DNA of 64,000 nt from Paenibacillus sp. UNC451MF (GCF_000686845.1 NZ_JMLS01000017.1:124001-188000), one strand, 5' to 3'. Numbered from the stretch's first letter, positions 6,642 to 15,774 are shown. Program-made: numbers and translations. Notes: generated by a model from the letters alone, not told the origin.

Positions 6642-8581
6642 ACGTAGGGGTAGCTATTATTGGCGAGGGAGGATTGGCGGGGCTCGTAAGTAAAGAGATG
6701 TCCTCCCTATGCCAGGTTGTGCGTCTGAACGATTTTAAGGAAGAAGTTCCTGAATCGGTCGATTTTGCCTTGGTACTGCACGATGCATGGCATCCTTCTG
6801 TTCATCGGGAGGCGGAAGAGATGTTCCGGGCAGCAGGCATTCCATGGCTGCGAGGCTTTGTTACCTTCGGTGAAGGTGTAATCGGACCACTGGTTCGGCC
6901 AGGGGTCTCCGGTTGCTCGCATTGTGCTGACACACGCCATCTCATGGCGGGACGTGACCGCAAGGAAATGTGGATGCTGGAGCAGCGTCTGACTGAGGCA
7001 GGGGGAATTCCTCACGATGCTTGGGCATCGCGTACTGGACTTTTACAGATGACACATCTGCTTGTTAAAGAGTCACAGAAGGTAATTCAGGGCAAACGGT
7101 CTCAATTGGAGGAACTGATGTTTTTCCTTGATCTGAAAACATTGACGGGTAAAACTCATTTCTTTTTGCCCGACCCGCTATGTCCGACATGCAGCTATTT
7201 GATAGAAGATACGCCGGAGAGGGCGTCCATTTTGCTTCAACCAAGTCCTAAAATCAACAGAAAAAGCTACCGAAGTCGATCATTAGAGGATCTGGCGGGA
7301 TTTTTAGTTAAAGATTATTTGGATTATAAGACCGGGTTCTTGAATGGAAAAATGGTTGATCTTGTTTCTCCTTTTGCCGATGTGAGCGTAAATCTTCCGA
7401 TGTTTGATCAGGATGAGCCAACGGCTGGCCGTACCCATTCCTACGCGGAGAGCGAGCTGACAGCTATTATGGAGGGATTGGAGAGATATTGTGGAATGGC
7501 GCCCCGTGGCAAAATGCCGGTGATCCATGATAGTTATCGTAATCTGGCGAATCATGCCCTTGATCCTTCAGCAGTAGGCTTGTATGCGAAGGAACAATAT
7601 GAGCAGCCACATTTTCCATTCAAGCCCTTTCACTCTGAAGAGCCTATCGACTGGGTGTGGGGTTATTCATTCGAGAGACAAAGTCCGATATTAGTACCGC
7701 AACAGCTAGCCTATTACAGTTCTCCCTGCGGACATGGGTTTATCTATGAAACGTCCAACGGCTGCGCGTTGGGTGGAAGCATGGAGGAGGCAATATTTTA
7801 CGGCATCATGGAAGTGGTGGAACGAGATTCTTTCCTGATGACTTGGTATGCGCAGCTTCCGCTCCCTCGGCTTGATGTACATTCTACCGGTGATTCCGAA
7901 TTGGAGCTTATGATCAACCGCTTGCGAACGGTGGCAGGATTCGATGTGTATTTGTATAACGCGACTATGGAAAATGGAATTCCGAGCGTTTGGGCGTTGG
8001 CCAAAAACATGAAACCCAAAGGGGTAAATCTCATTTGCGCTGCAGGAGCACATCCGGATCCGGTTCGTGCTGCGAAAAGTGCGGTTCACGAATTATCTGG
8101 GATGATGCTGACGCTCGATGGAAAGTTCGAAGAAAACCGAGAGAGGAACGTGCAGATGTTCCACGATCCGTGGTTGGTTCGCAGTATGGAGGATCATTCT
8201 ATGCTGTACAGCCTGCGGGAAGCAGAGGATCGTCTTCAATTTCTACTGGAAGATAACCGACCTTTAAGGACATTCCAGGAGGAATTCAAACAAGCGCCTG
8301 AACACACAGATCTGACCGATGACCTGAAGGCTGCGCTCCAATCGTTCCACCGGTTGAAGCTCGATGTGATCGTAGTCGATCAGACGACTCCAGAATTAAA
8401 ACGAAACAATCTATATTGTGTTAAGGTGCTAATTCCAGGAATGCTTCCAATGACTTTCGGTCACCATCTCATGAGGGTGACGGGGTTGGATAGAGTATTA
8501 AAGGTACCGGCACTACTCGGGTATGTAAAGCAACCGCTGCTCTTAGAACAGCTTAATCCGCATCCGCATCCGTTCCCATAA
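6638..8581 (+). CDS. Fused E1-like/YcaO azoline-forming cyclodehydratase
   Basis: A 647-residue protein. The N-terminal E1-like part (1 to about 240) holds two CxxC pairs, C93-C96 and C182-C185, the zinc tetrathiolate of such partner domains. The YcaO domain (about 255-647) shows the ATP-binding Glu/Arg pattern (ESELTAIMEGLERY; EAIFYGIMEVVERD) and ends in PHPHPFP, the Pro-rich C-terminus (PxPxP) characteristic of azoline-forming YcaO enzymes. It would use ATP to phosphorylate the amide and cyclise Cys residues of the precursor to thiazolines. The GTG start at 6638 is preceded by AGGGGG and overlaps the stop of the F protein gene. Confidence 0.93.
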   Translation: MNVGVAIIGEGGLAGLVSKEMSSLCQVVRLNDFKEEVPESVDFALVLHDAWHPSVHREAEEMFRAAGIPWLRGFVTFGEGVIGPLVRPGVSGCSHCADTRHLMAGRDRKEMWMLEQRLTEAGGIPHDAWASRTGLLQMTHLLVKESQKVIQGKRSQLEELMFFLDLKTLTGKTHFFLPDPLCPTCSYLIEDTPERASILLQPSPKINRKSYRSRSLEDLAGFLVKDYLDYKTGFLNGKMVDLVSPFADVSVNLPMFDQDEPTAGRTHSYAESELTAIMEGLERYCGMAPRGKMPVIHDSYRNLANHALDPSAVGLYAKEQYEQPHFPFKPFHSEEPIDWVWGYSFERQSPILVPQQLAYYSSPCGHGFIYETSNGCALGGSMEEAIFYGIMEVVERDSFLMTWYAQLPLPRLDVHSTGDSELELMINRLRTVAGFDVYLYNATMENGIPSVWALAKNMKPKGVNLICAAGAHPDPVRAAKSAVHELSGMMLTLDGKFEENRERNVQMFHDPWLVRSMEDHSMLYSLREAEDRLQFLLEDNRPLRTFQEEFKQAPEHTDLTDDLKAALQSFHRLKLDVIVVDQTTPELKRNNLYCVKVLIPGMLPMTFGHHLMRVTGLDRVLKVPALLGYVKQPLLLEQLNPHPHPFP

Positions 8582-8602
8582 AACGACCTAGGAGGAAGGA
8601 AG

Positions 8603-10180
8603 ATGAGTCTGGAAAAATTCCTGGGCAGCCTTCATTCGGATAGCGATGATTTCAAGCCTTCGGATTGGGAAGTCGATTGGGATGATGCGCCGCTAACATA
8701 TAAGCTATACCGCAACTTACCTGTTATTCCACTTTCCCCTGAGCTGCCATTGTCTCTCTATAGATATAAATCGCCCGCCAATCCTGATCTGACAACCATC
8801 GGTCACATTCTCTGGCATGTTTATGGTCTAACCCGAATAAACCAGTTACCTACATATTCTTCCATGGGCTATACGGGCAGCCCTGTACAGATGTACCGGC
8901 GGTTTGTCCCTTCGGGCGGCGGTTTGTACCCGAACGAGCTATACGTATATTTGAAGACAGCGGATGCTCCTGTAGGAGTATATCATTATGACGCGGCGCA
9001 TCATCGGTTGGTTTTGCTCCGCGAGGGCGATTTTGATTCCTATCTGACCCGGGCACTAGGTAATCGATGCGACATATCGGGTTGTTTTGGAACGGTCTTT
9101 ACTTCAGTCATGTTTTGGAAAAACTATTATAAATACAATAACTTTGCTTATCGCCTACAAGGACTAGACACTGGTGTATTGACGGGTCAATTACTCGAGG
9201 TGACGAGACGGTTCGGTTATGAATCAAGTGTATATTTTCAATTTCTTGATCGAGCAGTCAATCATCTGCTTGGGATAACCGATCAGGAGGAAAGTGTATA
9301 TGCTGTCATTCCGCTTTCGGCCAAACCAACAGCAACAAGACTTAATCAGGGGATCGTCGAATTGGCGGGAAGCTCTGCCGTTGAATTGTGCAGGGAACTT
9401 CCAGTCATTCGGCACGAGCACTACGTACGGTCGCTAGAAATCAAGGAGTACCCGATGCTGACCAAGATGAACGAAGCTTCAATGTTAGATTCAACCAGTT
9501 CTTTTGGATATGTTAAGGCGGTGAAGCATGTTGAAAGCGGGCTTCAGACCGTATTCATGCCCCGTGTGGATCGGTTAACGTATGATTTAGCATCCGTCTG
9601 CCGGAAGCGAGCTTCGCCAGAGTCGAATTTCGTATTGAGTAAGGTGACACAGTCAGAAGTGGCGACTCTCCTGCAAGAAGCGACGGCTTCTTTGTCCTAT
9701 AATAATGATTTGAATGGTAATAATGAAAATCCTATTTCACGTATTTCCTTATACTGTTGCTTGTATAACGTTGATGGCATTCCAAACGGAGCTTATTGTT
9801 ATGATAGTGAGGCTCATTTGTTACGCCGAGTACGGCCAGGAGATCAACGGCTACGGTTACAGAAGGGAATGTCGTTGGATAACGTGAATTTGTTTCAGGT
9901 ACCAATGTGCTTGCATGTAGTTGGTGACAAGGACTACCACAAATCGGTATTAGGGTATAGGGGATATCGAATACAGCAGATGGAAGCGGGTATGCTTGTA
10001 CAAAGCTTGTTATTAGCGGCGTCTTCCATCGGATTGGGTGGGCGGCCATTGCTCGGATTTGATCCTGCTCTTTGTGACGAACTTTACCAATTGACTGATC
10101 AAGGAAAGACTACCCTGATCCAAATTCCGATCGGTCACTATCGTTATCGTGCTCTTTTGGAAGGCAGCCTGCACAGTTAG
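8603..10180 (+). CDS. SagB/ThcOx-type FMN-dependent azoline dehydrogenase
   Basis: A 525-residue protein starting 21 bases after the cyclodehydratase, with an AGGAGGAAG ribosome binding site. It contains two nitroreductase-like halves. The first (about 60-260) has RRFVPSGGGLYPNELY near 99-114, the FMN-binding signature of SagB proteins. The second (about 340-520) has LVQSLLLAASSIGLGGRPLLGFD. Such enzymes oxidise thiazolines to aromatic thiazoles with FMN. The tandem-domain length is usual for many Bacillus-group SagB-type proteins. No protease or exporter follows in the cluster. Confidence 0.9.
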   Translation: MSLEKFLGSLHSDSDDFKPSDWEVDWDDAPLTYKLYRNLPVIPLSPELPLSLYRYKSPANPDLTTIGHILWHVYGLTRINQLPTYSSMGYTGSPVQMYRRFVPSGGGLYPNELYVYLKTADAPVGVYHYDAAHHRLVLLREGDFDSYLTRALGNRCDISGCFGTVFTSVMFWKNYYKYNNFAYRLQGLDTGVLTGQLLEVTRRFGYESSVYFQFLDRAVNHLLGITDQEESVYAVIPLSAKPTATRLNQGIVELAGSSAVELCRELPVIRHEHYVRSLEIKEYPMLTKMNEASMLDSTSSFGYVKAVKHVESGLQTVFMPRVDRLTYDLASVCRKRASPESNFVLSKVTQSEVATLLQEATASLSYNNDLNGNNENPISRISLYCCLYNVDGIPNGAYCYDSEAHLLRRVRPGDQRLRLQKGMSLDNVNLFQVPMCLHVVGDKDYHKSVLGYRGYRIQQMEAGMLVQSLLLAASSIGLGGRPLLGFDPALCDELYQLTDQGKTTLIQIPIGHYRYRALLEGSLHS

Positions 10181-10236
10181 TCAGAAACGCTTATCATCCA
10201 ACCAATGATTTGCTAATCTTACTCCACCAGTAATGT

Positions 10237-10242
10237 TATAAT
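10237..10242 (+). promoter_or_regulatory. Extended -10 promoter candidate before the acetyltransferase
   Basis: TGTTATAAT reads as a TGnTATAAT extended -10, with TATAAT at 10237-10242. The -35 region is weak (a TAATCT 17 bases upstream). It suggests the acetyltransferase can be expressed apart from the azole enzymes. Confidence 0.4.
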
Positions 10243-10294
10243 CATAGAAGATTAACTTTTCTTGGACATGGATTATCGAAAGTGGTGAATAGGA

Positions 10295-10855
10295 TTGGAT
10301 ACATTGGAGTACCAGATCACAGACGAGTGGGACGAAACCCGTTGGATCACCGTGGAGCAAATCTACGAACAAGCGTTTCCGCTTGACGGCAAGAAAAGTC
10401 GAGACATCATTCGTCGCATGTTTGAAAAACGTATGTGTCAGCTGCACACAATCGCTCAAGGATCAGAAATCGTTGGGATGGCGCTAACTGGAATCGATAA
10501 ACAAGCAGACGCTTTGCTAATCGATTATTTAGCGGTTCGTACTGATGTTCGCGGCAGAGGTTACGGACGATTACTGCTGGACCGAATCAAGCAATGGACG
10601 CGTACGGCTGCGGGCTGCAAAGGAATTATTGTTGAAGTGGAATCCGAACCGACGGAGGAGAATAGCCGGCGAGTCCATTTTTGGGAAATGAACGGGTTCC
10701 ATCTTACTGCTTATGTTCATCAATACATTTGGGTACCTGAGCCTTATCAGGCAATGTATTTGAACTTCGATGAGATGGATCGGTTGCCTGAGGATGGGAT
10801 AATGTTATTTCGCAGTATTACACGGTTTCATGAAAAGGCGTATCGTCGTAAATAA
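10295..10855 (+). CDS. GNAT family N-acetyltransferase at the end of the bacteriocin cluster
   Basis: A 186-residue protein. The acetyl-CoA binding motif appears as [15 protein letters not shown] (about residues 85-100), after the LIDYLAVR beta strand, and a FWEMNGF segment marks the usual C-terminal part. The TTG start at 10295 is chosen because no ATG is near; the ribosome binding site is poor (AGTGGTGA or AGGA). It lies 114 bases after the dehydrogenase gene on the same strand. In other azole peptide pathways an acetyltransferase can modify the peptide N-terminus or protect the producer. Either is possible here, as is an unrelated role. Confidence 0.8.
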   Translation: MDTLEYQITDEWDETRWITVEQIYEQAFPLDGKKSRDIIRRMFEKRMCQLHTIAQGSEIVGMALTGIDKQADALLIDYLAVRTDVRGRGYGRLLLDRIKQWTRTAAGCKGIIVEVESEPTEENSRRVHFWEMNGFHLTAYVHQYIWVPEPYQAMYLNFDEMDRLPEDGIMLFRSITRFHEKAYRRK

Positions 10856-10943
10856 TAGTGTCCCCCCGATAACAAAGAATGAATCACAAATGAATATTCT
10901 GTCCATATTAACTGTGGTGTGAATTATTAAGGAGGAATATTCA

Positions 10944-11153
10944 ATGACAGACCAACAATCGAATCAACATGAGCAAAGTGCAAGAACCAAAGCTCAAAAT
11001 GAGTTGAATCACGCACTCCACGCGCTTAACGAAGCAACTCATAGTAATGTCAATCGAGAACAAGACGTTCAGGCTGCAAAAGAGCAGCTGCAAAAAGCCC
11101 AATTGGAACATATGCAGGCTAAAGTTTCTGACAGCCAAGACTCACTTTCTTAA
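10944..11153 (+). CDS. Small hydrophilic coiled-coil protein
   Basis: A 69-residue protein, very rich in Gln, Glu, Ala and His, with no hydrophobic segment. Heptad-like spacing (about residues 14-58) suggests one long helix or coiled coil. It has a strong AAGGAGGAAT ribosome binding site and its own terminator, so it is probably a real single-gene unit. No family was recognised. It resembles small soluble spore or stress proteins in composition only. Confidence 0.6.
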   Translation: MTDQQSNQHEQSARTKAQNELNHALHALNEATHSNVNREQDVQAAKEQLQKAQLEHMQAKVSDSQDSLS

Positions 11154-11163
11154 ACGATAATTG

Positions 11164-11180
11164 CCCCCCCAAGAGGGGGT
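11164..11180 (+). terminator. Terminator after the small coiled-coil gene
   Basis: A C-run and a G-run around AAGA form a short GC-only stem, followed by TGTTTTTAT. It starts about 10 bases after the stop codon. Confidence 0.75.
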
Positions 11181-11227
11181 GTTTTTATATACAAAAGTCC
11201 TACAATGCAGAAAATGAATCCAGGCAG

Positions 11228-11278
11228 TTGACATACTTGTTGTTTCAAGGATATTATAGATACAATAAGTCTTTGTAT
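11228..11278 (+). promoter_or_regulatory. Promoter and dyad of the Rrf2 regulator gene
   Basis: TTGACA (11228-11233) and TATTAT (11252-11257) are spaced by 18 bases. Just downstream lies the dyad ATACAA (11260-11265) / TTGTAT (11273-11278), a good position for autorepression by the Rrf2 protein. Confidence 0.55.
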
Positions 11279-11290
11279 TGAGGTGTTATT

Positions 11291-11689
11291 ATGAGATTTA
11301 CAAAAGCGACCAATTATGCTCTGCATACTATGCTCTTGCTTGTTGATGCTTCTTCAGCGAAGCCAGTTGGCGTTCAGCAGTTGGCGGAATCTCAAGGTGT
11401 TTCACCCACCTATCTTTCCAAAATTTTAACGAGGCTCGTGAAAGCTGGAATGATCGAATCGATTTCCGGGGCCAACGGAGGCTATCGATTATCCCGCAAA
11501 AAAGACGACATTAATTTTTTGGATATTATCCATGCCATTGAGGGGAATGCCTCCTTGTTTGAATGTGATTTTGTCCATGGCGACGAATGCTTGATTCAAG
11601 CTGTTATGAAGGAAGCGGAAGAGAAGATGGAGGGGCATCTCAAGAATACAAAATTGATGGATCTGGCCAAAAAGCAAACGCAAGTTTAA
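11291..11689 (+). CDS. Rrf2 family transcriptional regulator
   Basis: A 132-residue protein with the standard Rrf2 start MRFTKATNYALHTMLLL and a winged helix (about residues 1-80, with GVSPTYLSKILTRLVKAGMIES as the recognition region). Two Cys residues follow in the C-terminal half (FECDF and DECLIQ), fewer than the three of Fe-S cluster members such as IscR or NsrR. It may sense redox state or be cofactor-free like YwnA. It precedes a CPYC flavoprotein gene on the same strand and may control it; a related ATAGATAT dyad lies between the two genes. Confidence 0.88.
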   Translation: MRFTKATNYALHTMLLLVDASSAKPVGVQQLAESQGVSPTYLSKILTRLVKAGMIESISGANGGYRLSRKKDDINFLDIIHAIEGNASLFECDFVHGDECLIQAVMKEAEEKMEGHLKNTKLMDLAKKQTQV

Positions 11690-11758
11690 GGAGAACCATG
11701 TTAGGTTGAATGAAAGATTAAGATTCTCTAAGTGTGTTAAGTATTTTTTGGTTTTATT

Positions 11759-11786
11759 ATAGATATAAAGAATCTGTAATATCTAT
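11759..11786 (+). promoter_or_regulatory. Inverted repeat upstream of the flavoprotein gene
   Basis: ATAGATAT (11759-11766) and ATATCTAT (11779-11786) form a dyad with a 12-base spacer, just ahead of the ribosome binding site. The promoter region of the Rrf2 gene contains a similar ATTATAGATA, so both may be bound by that regulator. Confidence 0.4.
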
Positions 11787-11803
11787 TATAGGAGATGATC
11801 ATT

Positions 11804-12706
11804 ATGATTTACGATTGCGCGATAATTGGTGGAGGCCCTGCCGGGTTAAATGCTGCTCTTGTACTCGGTAGAGCAAGAAGAAGCGTGGCTTTGTTCGACA
11901 ATAATCGCCCCAGAAATGCCGTTACACATGCATCTCACGGCTTTATTACGAGAGACGGCGTAACACCGGCAGAGTTCCGCCGCGTTGCCTATGAGGAGGT
12001 ACTGCGATATCCTTCTGTCGATCATCTGCAAACCGAGGTTGTTACGGTTAGTAAAATCGATTCCGGATTTGAGATGATTGATTCATCAGGCGTTGTAACT
12101 CGAGCTCGAAAGCTGATTTTGGCGACAGGAGTTAAGGAGATATTTCCCGAAATTGAAGGTTTACATCCGTTGTATGGGAAAAGTTTGTTTAATTGTCCCT
12201 ATTGTGATGGTTGGGAGCTACGCGATCAACCGCTTGTCATTGTTTCAGAACATTCGTCAGTTTTTCATACGGCCAAAATGCTCCACAACTGGAGCAAGGA
12301 TTTAATCGTCTGCACGAATGGCCAGGTGTCTTTGTCGGATGAGCAAAAAAAGCGGCTTCTATCAAAAGGGATTGATGTGATAGAAAAACCTATAGCGGCT
12401 TTCATAGGTAAAGATGGCCAGTTAGAACATGTTCGTTTTGCCGATGGGACTCAAATCCCAAGGGCTGGTGGCTTCGTGGCTCCCAAATTTGTGCAAAGCG
12501 CACCGTTCGGCGAACGTTTGGGCTGTGAAAGGACGGAGTTAGGCGGGATCAAGACCGATCATTCGGGAAGAACCTCAATACCTGGTTTATATTCTGCAGG
12601 AGATGCTTCGTACTTCATGCCTTCCCAATTAATTTTTGCCGCGGCAGACGGCAGCAGAACTGCTATGGGGGTTAATATGGATTTGACGGAAGAAGATTTT
12701 GAATAA
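11804..12706 (+). CDS. NAD(P)/FAD-dependent oxidoreductase, thioredoxin reductase-like
   Basis: A 300-residue protein. The FAD-binding Rossmann motif GGGPAG is at residues 9-14, CPYC at 131-134 forms a redox-active disulfide in place of the CATC of thioredoxin reductase, and a GDAS motif near the C-terminus binds FAD. The family reduces small disulfide proteins or acts on other thiols. The ATG at 11804 is chosen since GGAG is 9 nt upstream; an in-frame ATG at 11795 sits directly on that site. The upstream Rrf2 gene suggests redox-responsive control. Confidence 0.88.
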   Translation: MIYDCAIIGGGPAGLNAALVLGRARRSVALFDNNRPRNAVTHASHGFITRDGVTPAEFRRVAYEEVLRYPSVDHLQTEVVTVSKIDSGFEMIDSSGVVTRARKLILATGVKEIFPEIEGLHPLYGKSLFNCPYCDGWELRDQPLVIVSEHSSVFHTAKMLHNWSKDLIVCTNGQVSLSDEQKKRLLSKGIDVIEKPIAAFIGKDGQLEHVRFADGTQIPRAGGFVAPKFVQSAPFGERLGCERTELGGIKTDHSGRTSIPGLYSAGDASYFMPSQLIFAAADGSRTAMGVNMDLTEEDFE

Positions 12707-12841
12707 CAATGTAATGTGTCCCTTATTCATGACACAAATGTTCCTGAAAAATGAACTCTCCTAAAGGAATTAGGTATTTCTCGACGAAATATTTTACTTG
12801 AGAGACTTATCTGAATTAGTCCAGCAAGGAGTGTGTGGATT

Positions 12842-14107
12842 ATGGAAGTATTTCGAAACTGGGCAGGTAACTATAAGTACAGCACCTCGCACCTTCATGT
12901 TCCCGAAAATACGGAACAAGTACAAGAATTAGTGGCACGCTGCGGCCGAATCAAGGTGCTTGGTACGCGCCACTCATTTAATGGAATCTCCGATTCTACT
13001 GAAAATCTGCTCTCTTTGCAGAAGCTTAATCGAGTGATTGCATTAGATCGCACTAGCAGTAGAGTGACGATCGAGGCCGGTGTCCGATATGGTGAGCTAT
13101 GCCAATATCTTCACAGCAATGGCTATGCGCTGCACAATCTGGCTTCACTTCCTCATATTACTGTCGTAGGTGCATGTGCTACGGCAACGCATGGTTCCGG
13201 TGATCTGAACGGCAACCTAGCGACAGCAGTTCATTCCCTGGAGGTCATCAAAGCGAATGGGGAGACGATTGTCTTCTCACGGGATCAACAAGACGGGGTC
13301 TTCGATGGAACCGTTGTAGGACTAGGGGGCCTGGGTGTAGTCACCAAAATGACTTTGGATATATTACCGGAATTTCAGATGAGTCAGCAAGTATATGACA
13401 ATTTGCCTCTGGTACAGCTTAAAGACCATTTCGATGATATATTTTCCAGTGCTTACAGCGTCAGTCTATTTACTGATTGGAAGAATGCGACATTCAATCA
13501 AGTGTGGATAAAACAGAAAACAACAAATCAATCCTCCGATCCGATGGAGCCTGAGTTTTTCGGAGCGGCACGGGCAACTGCACGACGACACCCAGTGCCA
13601 GGTCAGACATCAGAGAATTGTACCGAACAGATGGGCATTCCAGGACCATGGTACGAACGGATGCCGCATTTTCGCATGGATTTCACCCCAAGCGCCGGAG
13701 AGGAGCTGCAAAGCGAGTATTTCGTATCGCGCCATGATGCATATCAAGCATTGTGTGCGATTGACCAGATACGGGAATACATATCGCCACTGCTCTATGT
13801 TTCCGAGGTTCGTACGATTGCAAAAGACGAGCTGTGGATGAGCCCTTGCTATAAGCAGGAATCTGTAGCTATCCACTTTACGTGGAAGCCTAATTGGGAG
13901 GCGGTTCAAAAAGTATTGCCTATCATCGAGGAAAAGCTCGCGCCTTTCCATGCTCGTCCACACTGGAGTAAGCTCTTTGCCATGCAGCCGGAGCAACTGC
14001 ATTCCCTCTATGAGAAGCTGCCCGACTTTCAACAGCTGCTCCTTCGATGTGATCCCGAAGGGAAATTCCGCAATGACTACTTGAATAAATACATTATGGG
14101 GAACTAA
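12842..14107 (+). CDS. FAD-linked alditol (xylitol/sorbitol) oxidase-like protein
   Basis: A 421-residue protein of the VAO/PCMH flavoprotein fold, similar in length to Streptomyces alditol oxidase (about 418). The FAD-binding domain covers about 1-180: GTRHSFNGIS contains H44, matching the histidine that binds FAD covalently, and LPHITVVGACATATHGSG carries the diphosphate loop. The C-terminal substrate domain includes HFTWKPNW and ends in YLNKYIMG, as in the family. It would oxidise a sugar alcohol with O2 and release H2O2. The ATG at 12842 has AGGAG 10 nt upstream. It appears to be a single-gene unit. Confidence 0.88.
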   Translation: MEVFRNWAGNYKYSTSHLHVPENTEQVQELVARCGRIKVLGTRHSFNGISDSTENLLSLQKLNRVIALDRTSSRVTIEAGVRYGELCQYLHSNGYALHNLASLPHITVVGACATATHGSGDLNGNLATAVHSLEVIKANGETIVFSRDQQDGVFDGTVVGLGGLGVVTKMTLDILPEFQMSQQVYDNLPLVQLKDHFDDIFSSAYSVSLFTDWKNATFNQVWIKQKTTNQSSDPMEPEFFGAARATARRHPVPGQTSENCTEQMGIPGPWYERMPHFRMDFTPSAGEELQSEYFVSRHDAYQALCAIDQIREYISPLLYVSEVRTIAKDELWMSPCYKQESVAIHFTWKPNWEAVQKVLPIIEEKLAPFHARPHWSKLFAMQPEQLHSLYEKLPDFQQLLLRCDPEGKFRNDYLNKYIMGN

Positions 14108-14150
14108 TTCCTTGGTTATTTACTTTATTGTATAGAGTAATCAACAATAC

Positions 14151-14180
14151 GAAGCTGCCGTTGAGAAGAACGGCAGCTTC
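14151..14180 (+). terminator. Hairpin after the alditol oxidase gene
   Basis: A 12-base perfect stem GAAGCTGCCGTT (14151-14162) / AACGGCAGCTTC (14169-14180). The following GTTGCGTTTA is a poor U-tract, but stem strength and position suggest termination. Confidence 0.65.
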
Positions 14181-14305
14181 GTTGCGTTTAAAAACGGCAG
14201 GATAGTTCGGTTATTATTAAATATTCTCTGGTCATCTTTGGGTATGTTGATACTATGGATAGTGATTCGTGAGAAAATCACTTTAATGGACTGGAGGGGT
14301 GGAAT

Positions 14306-15019
14306 TTGAGTAATCAGGACTGGATCAAACCCTATAAGTTGGTGGAATACCATGCAGAGGCTTTGTTTACACATGACCATAACTTGCGGCTACGCACGAT
14401 AAATGAACCCTGGCCCGGAGCTGCCGATGCTCCACGGTTTTTCTTGGGTCGATCTATTGAGGGAACGACTCTCAGTCGATTCCGGTATGATGTACAGGAG
14501 AAGCTTGTCAGGCAATTAGAAGGACTTTGCGCTGACGAACCAATTGTGACAGATTTCCAGACGAAGCCAAAACATTTTGAAGCGTATATGAACCTCCTCC
14601 AAGGGAAAAGGTTCACGATGGGACCATGTTATCTTGTTCCTAGAGAGGCCGCATCTACAATGAAGGTAGTCAACGTCAACCGGGAAAATATGAAGGAATT
14701 GTTGGGCGGAAATTTCGAATGGATGACTTCAGAAATAGACTACGCGCAGCCTTGCGTAGCGCTAATAAGGGAAAACCAGGCTGTCTCGATTTGCCGAAGT
14801 GTTCGCATCACATCCATGGCACATGAAGCTGGTCTTGAGACCTTGGAAGAGTTTCGTGGTATAGGATATGCTGCTTCAGTTGTAGCCGGATGGGCAATGG
14901 AGGTTCGGAAGGTAGGAGGTTTACCGTTATACAGTACCTCGTGGGACAATCTTGCATCCCAAAGTGTAGCTAGAAAATCAGCATTGTCCTTTTATGGAGT
15001 CAATTTCACAGTTTATTGA
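14306..15019 (+). CDS. GNAT family N-acetyltransferase
   Basis: A 237-residue protein. The C-terminal part (about 130-237) has the GNAT core: a beta strand, then EEFRGIGYAASVVAGWA, a variant acetyl-CoA motif (RGxGxA type), and a WDNLASQSVARKSALSFYG ending typical of acetyltransferases acting on small molecules. The N-terminal half is less recognisable. The start is a TTG at 14306 with a strong GGAGGGGTGG. It is preceded by a hairpin and is followed by a second GNAT gene; they do not overlap. The substrate is unknown. Confidence 0.8.
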   Translation: MSNQDWIKPYKLVEYHAEALFTHDHNLRLRTINEPWPGAADAPRFFLGRSIEGTTLSRFRYDVQEKLVRQLEGLCADEPIVTDFQTKPKHFEAYMNLLQGKRFTMGPCYLVPREAASTMKVVNVNRENMKELLGGNFEWMTSEIDYAQPCVALIRENQAVSICRSVRITSMAHEAGLETLEEFRGIGYAASVVAGWAMEVRKVGGLPLYSTSWDNLASQSVARKSALSFYGVNFTVY

Positions 15020-15137
15020 ACCGTTTCGTATAGGGAGATGTGTTTAATCCTATTTGAGGTAGCGGGTAGAATTAGAGAAGCGTAAATGTGATAAAATAAA
15101 GGGGAAATCAAACTATTTTGAATTAGGAGAATTAAAT

Positions 15138-15674
15138 GTGAGCATAACTATCAGAAAAGAACTATTAGATGATTATAAATTGACTGAAAGAATCATAAAG
15201 AATGCATTTGCTAATTTAGAGTTCAGCGATAAAAAAGAACATGAATTGGTGGCTCGAATTAGAAAATCAGATGTTTTCATTCCTGAACTATCATTAGTGG
15301 CCACGGACAAAGATAATAATGAGATCGTTGGACATATACTTTTATCTAAAATAAAAATTATTAATGATAATCAAAGTGTTGAATCACTTGCTCTTGCTCC
15401 TGTTTCGGTCTTGCCAAATTACCAAAATAAAGGCATAGGAGAGCAGTTGATTCTTGAAGCATTACAAAAAGCAAAAGAATTTGGATACCATTCTGTCGTT
15501 GTACTCGGACATCCACAATATTACCCGAAGTTTGGCTTCAAAAAAGCATCTTTATGGGGGATAACGGCACCATTTGAAGTGCCAGATGAAGCATTTATGG
15601 CGCTTGAGCTGCGTCAAGGAACTCTTGATAATGCTTCAGGAGTTGTTGAGTATCCAAGTGTTTTCTTTGATTAA
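15138..15674 (+). CDS. GNAT family N-acetyltransferase, YhbS-like
   Basis: A 178-residue protein with the motif SVLPNYQNKGIGEQLI (acetyl-CoA binding, about residues 92-107), preceded by the strand LALAPV and followed by VVLGHPQYYPKFGF, which is typical of the YhbS group. The GTG start at 15138 has AGGAGA upstream; the overlapping ATG at 15136 is followed directly by a stop (ATGTGA). Its AT-rich codon use differs somewhat from its neighbours. The substrate is unknown. Confidence 0.87.
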   Translation: MSITIRKELLDDYKLTERIIKNAFANLEFSDKKEHELVARIRKSDVFIPELSLVATDKDNNEIVGHILLSKIKIINDNQSVESLALAPVSVLPNYQNKGIGEQLILEALQKAKEFGYHSVVVLGHPQYYPKFGFKKASLWGITAPFEVPDEAFMALELRQGTLDNASGVVEYPSVFFD

Positions 15675-15774
15675 GTTACGATTACAATCTTAATTGTCGT
15701 TTCCAGTATATTGCCGAAGGATAGTCGTCGGATCGAAGAAGCTCATTATTCTCTAGAGGCCATCATTAATACTG

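Noticed and set aside
12715-12736. TGTGTC/GACACA hairpin after the flavoprotein gene
   Set aside because: Only six pairs and no U-tract; too weak to call a terminator.
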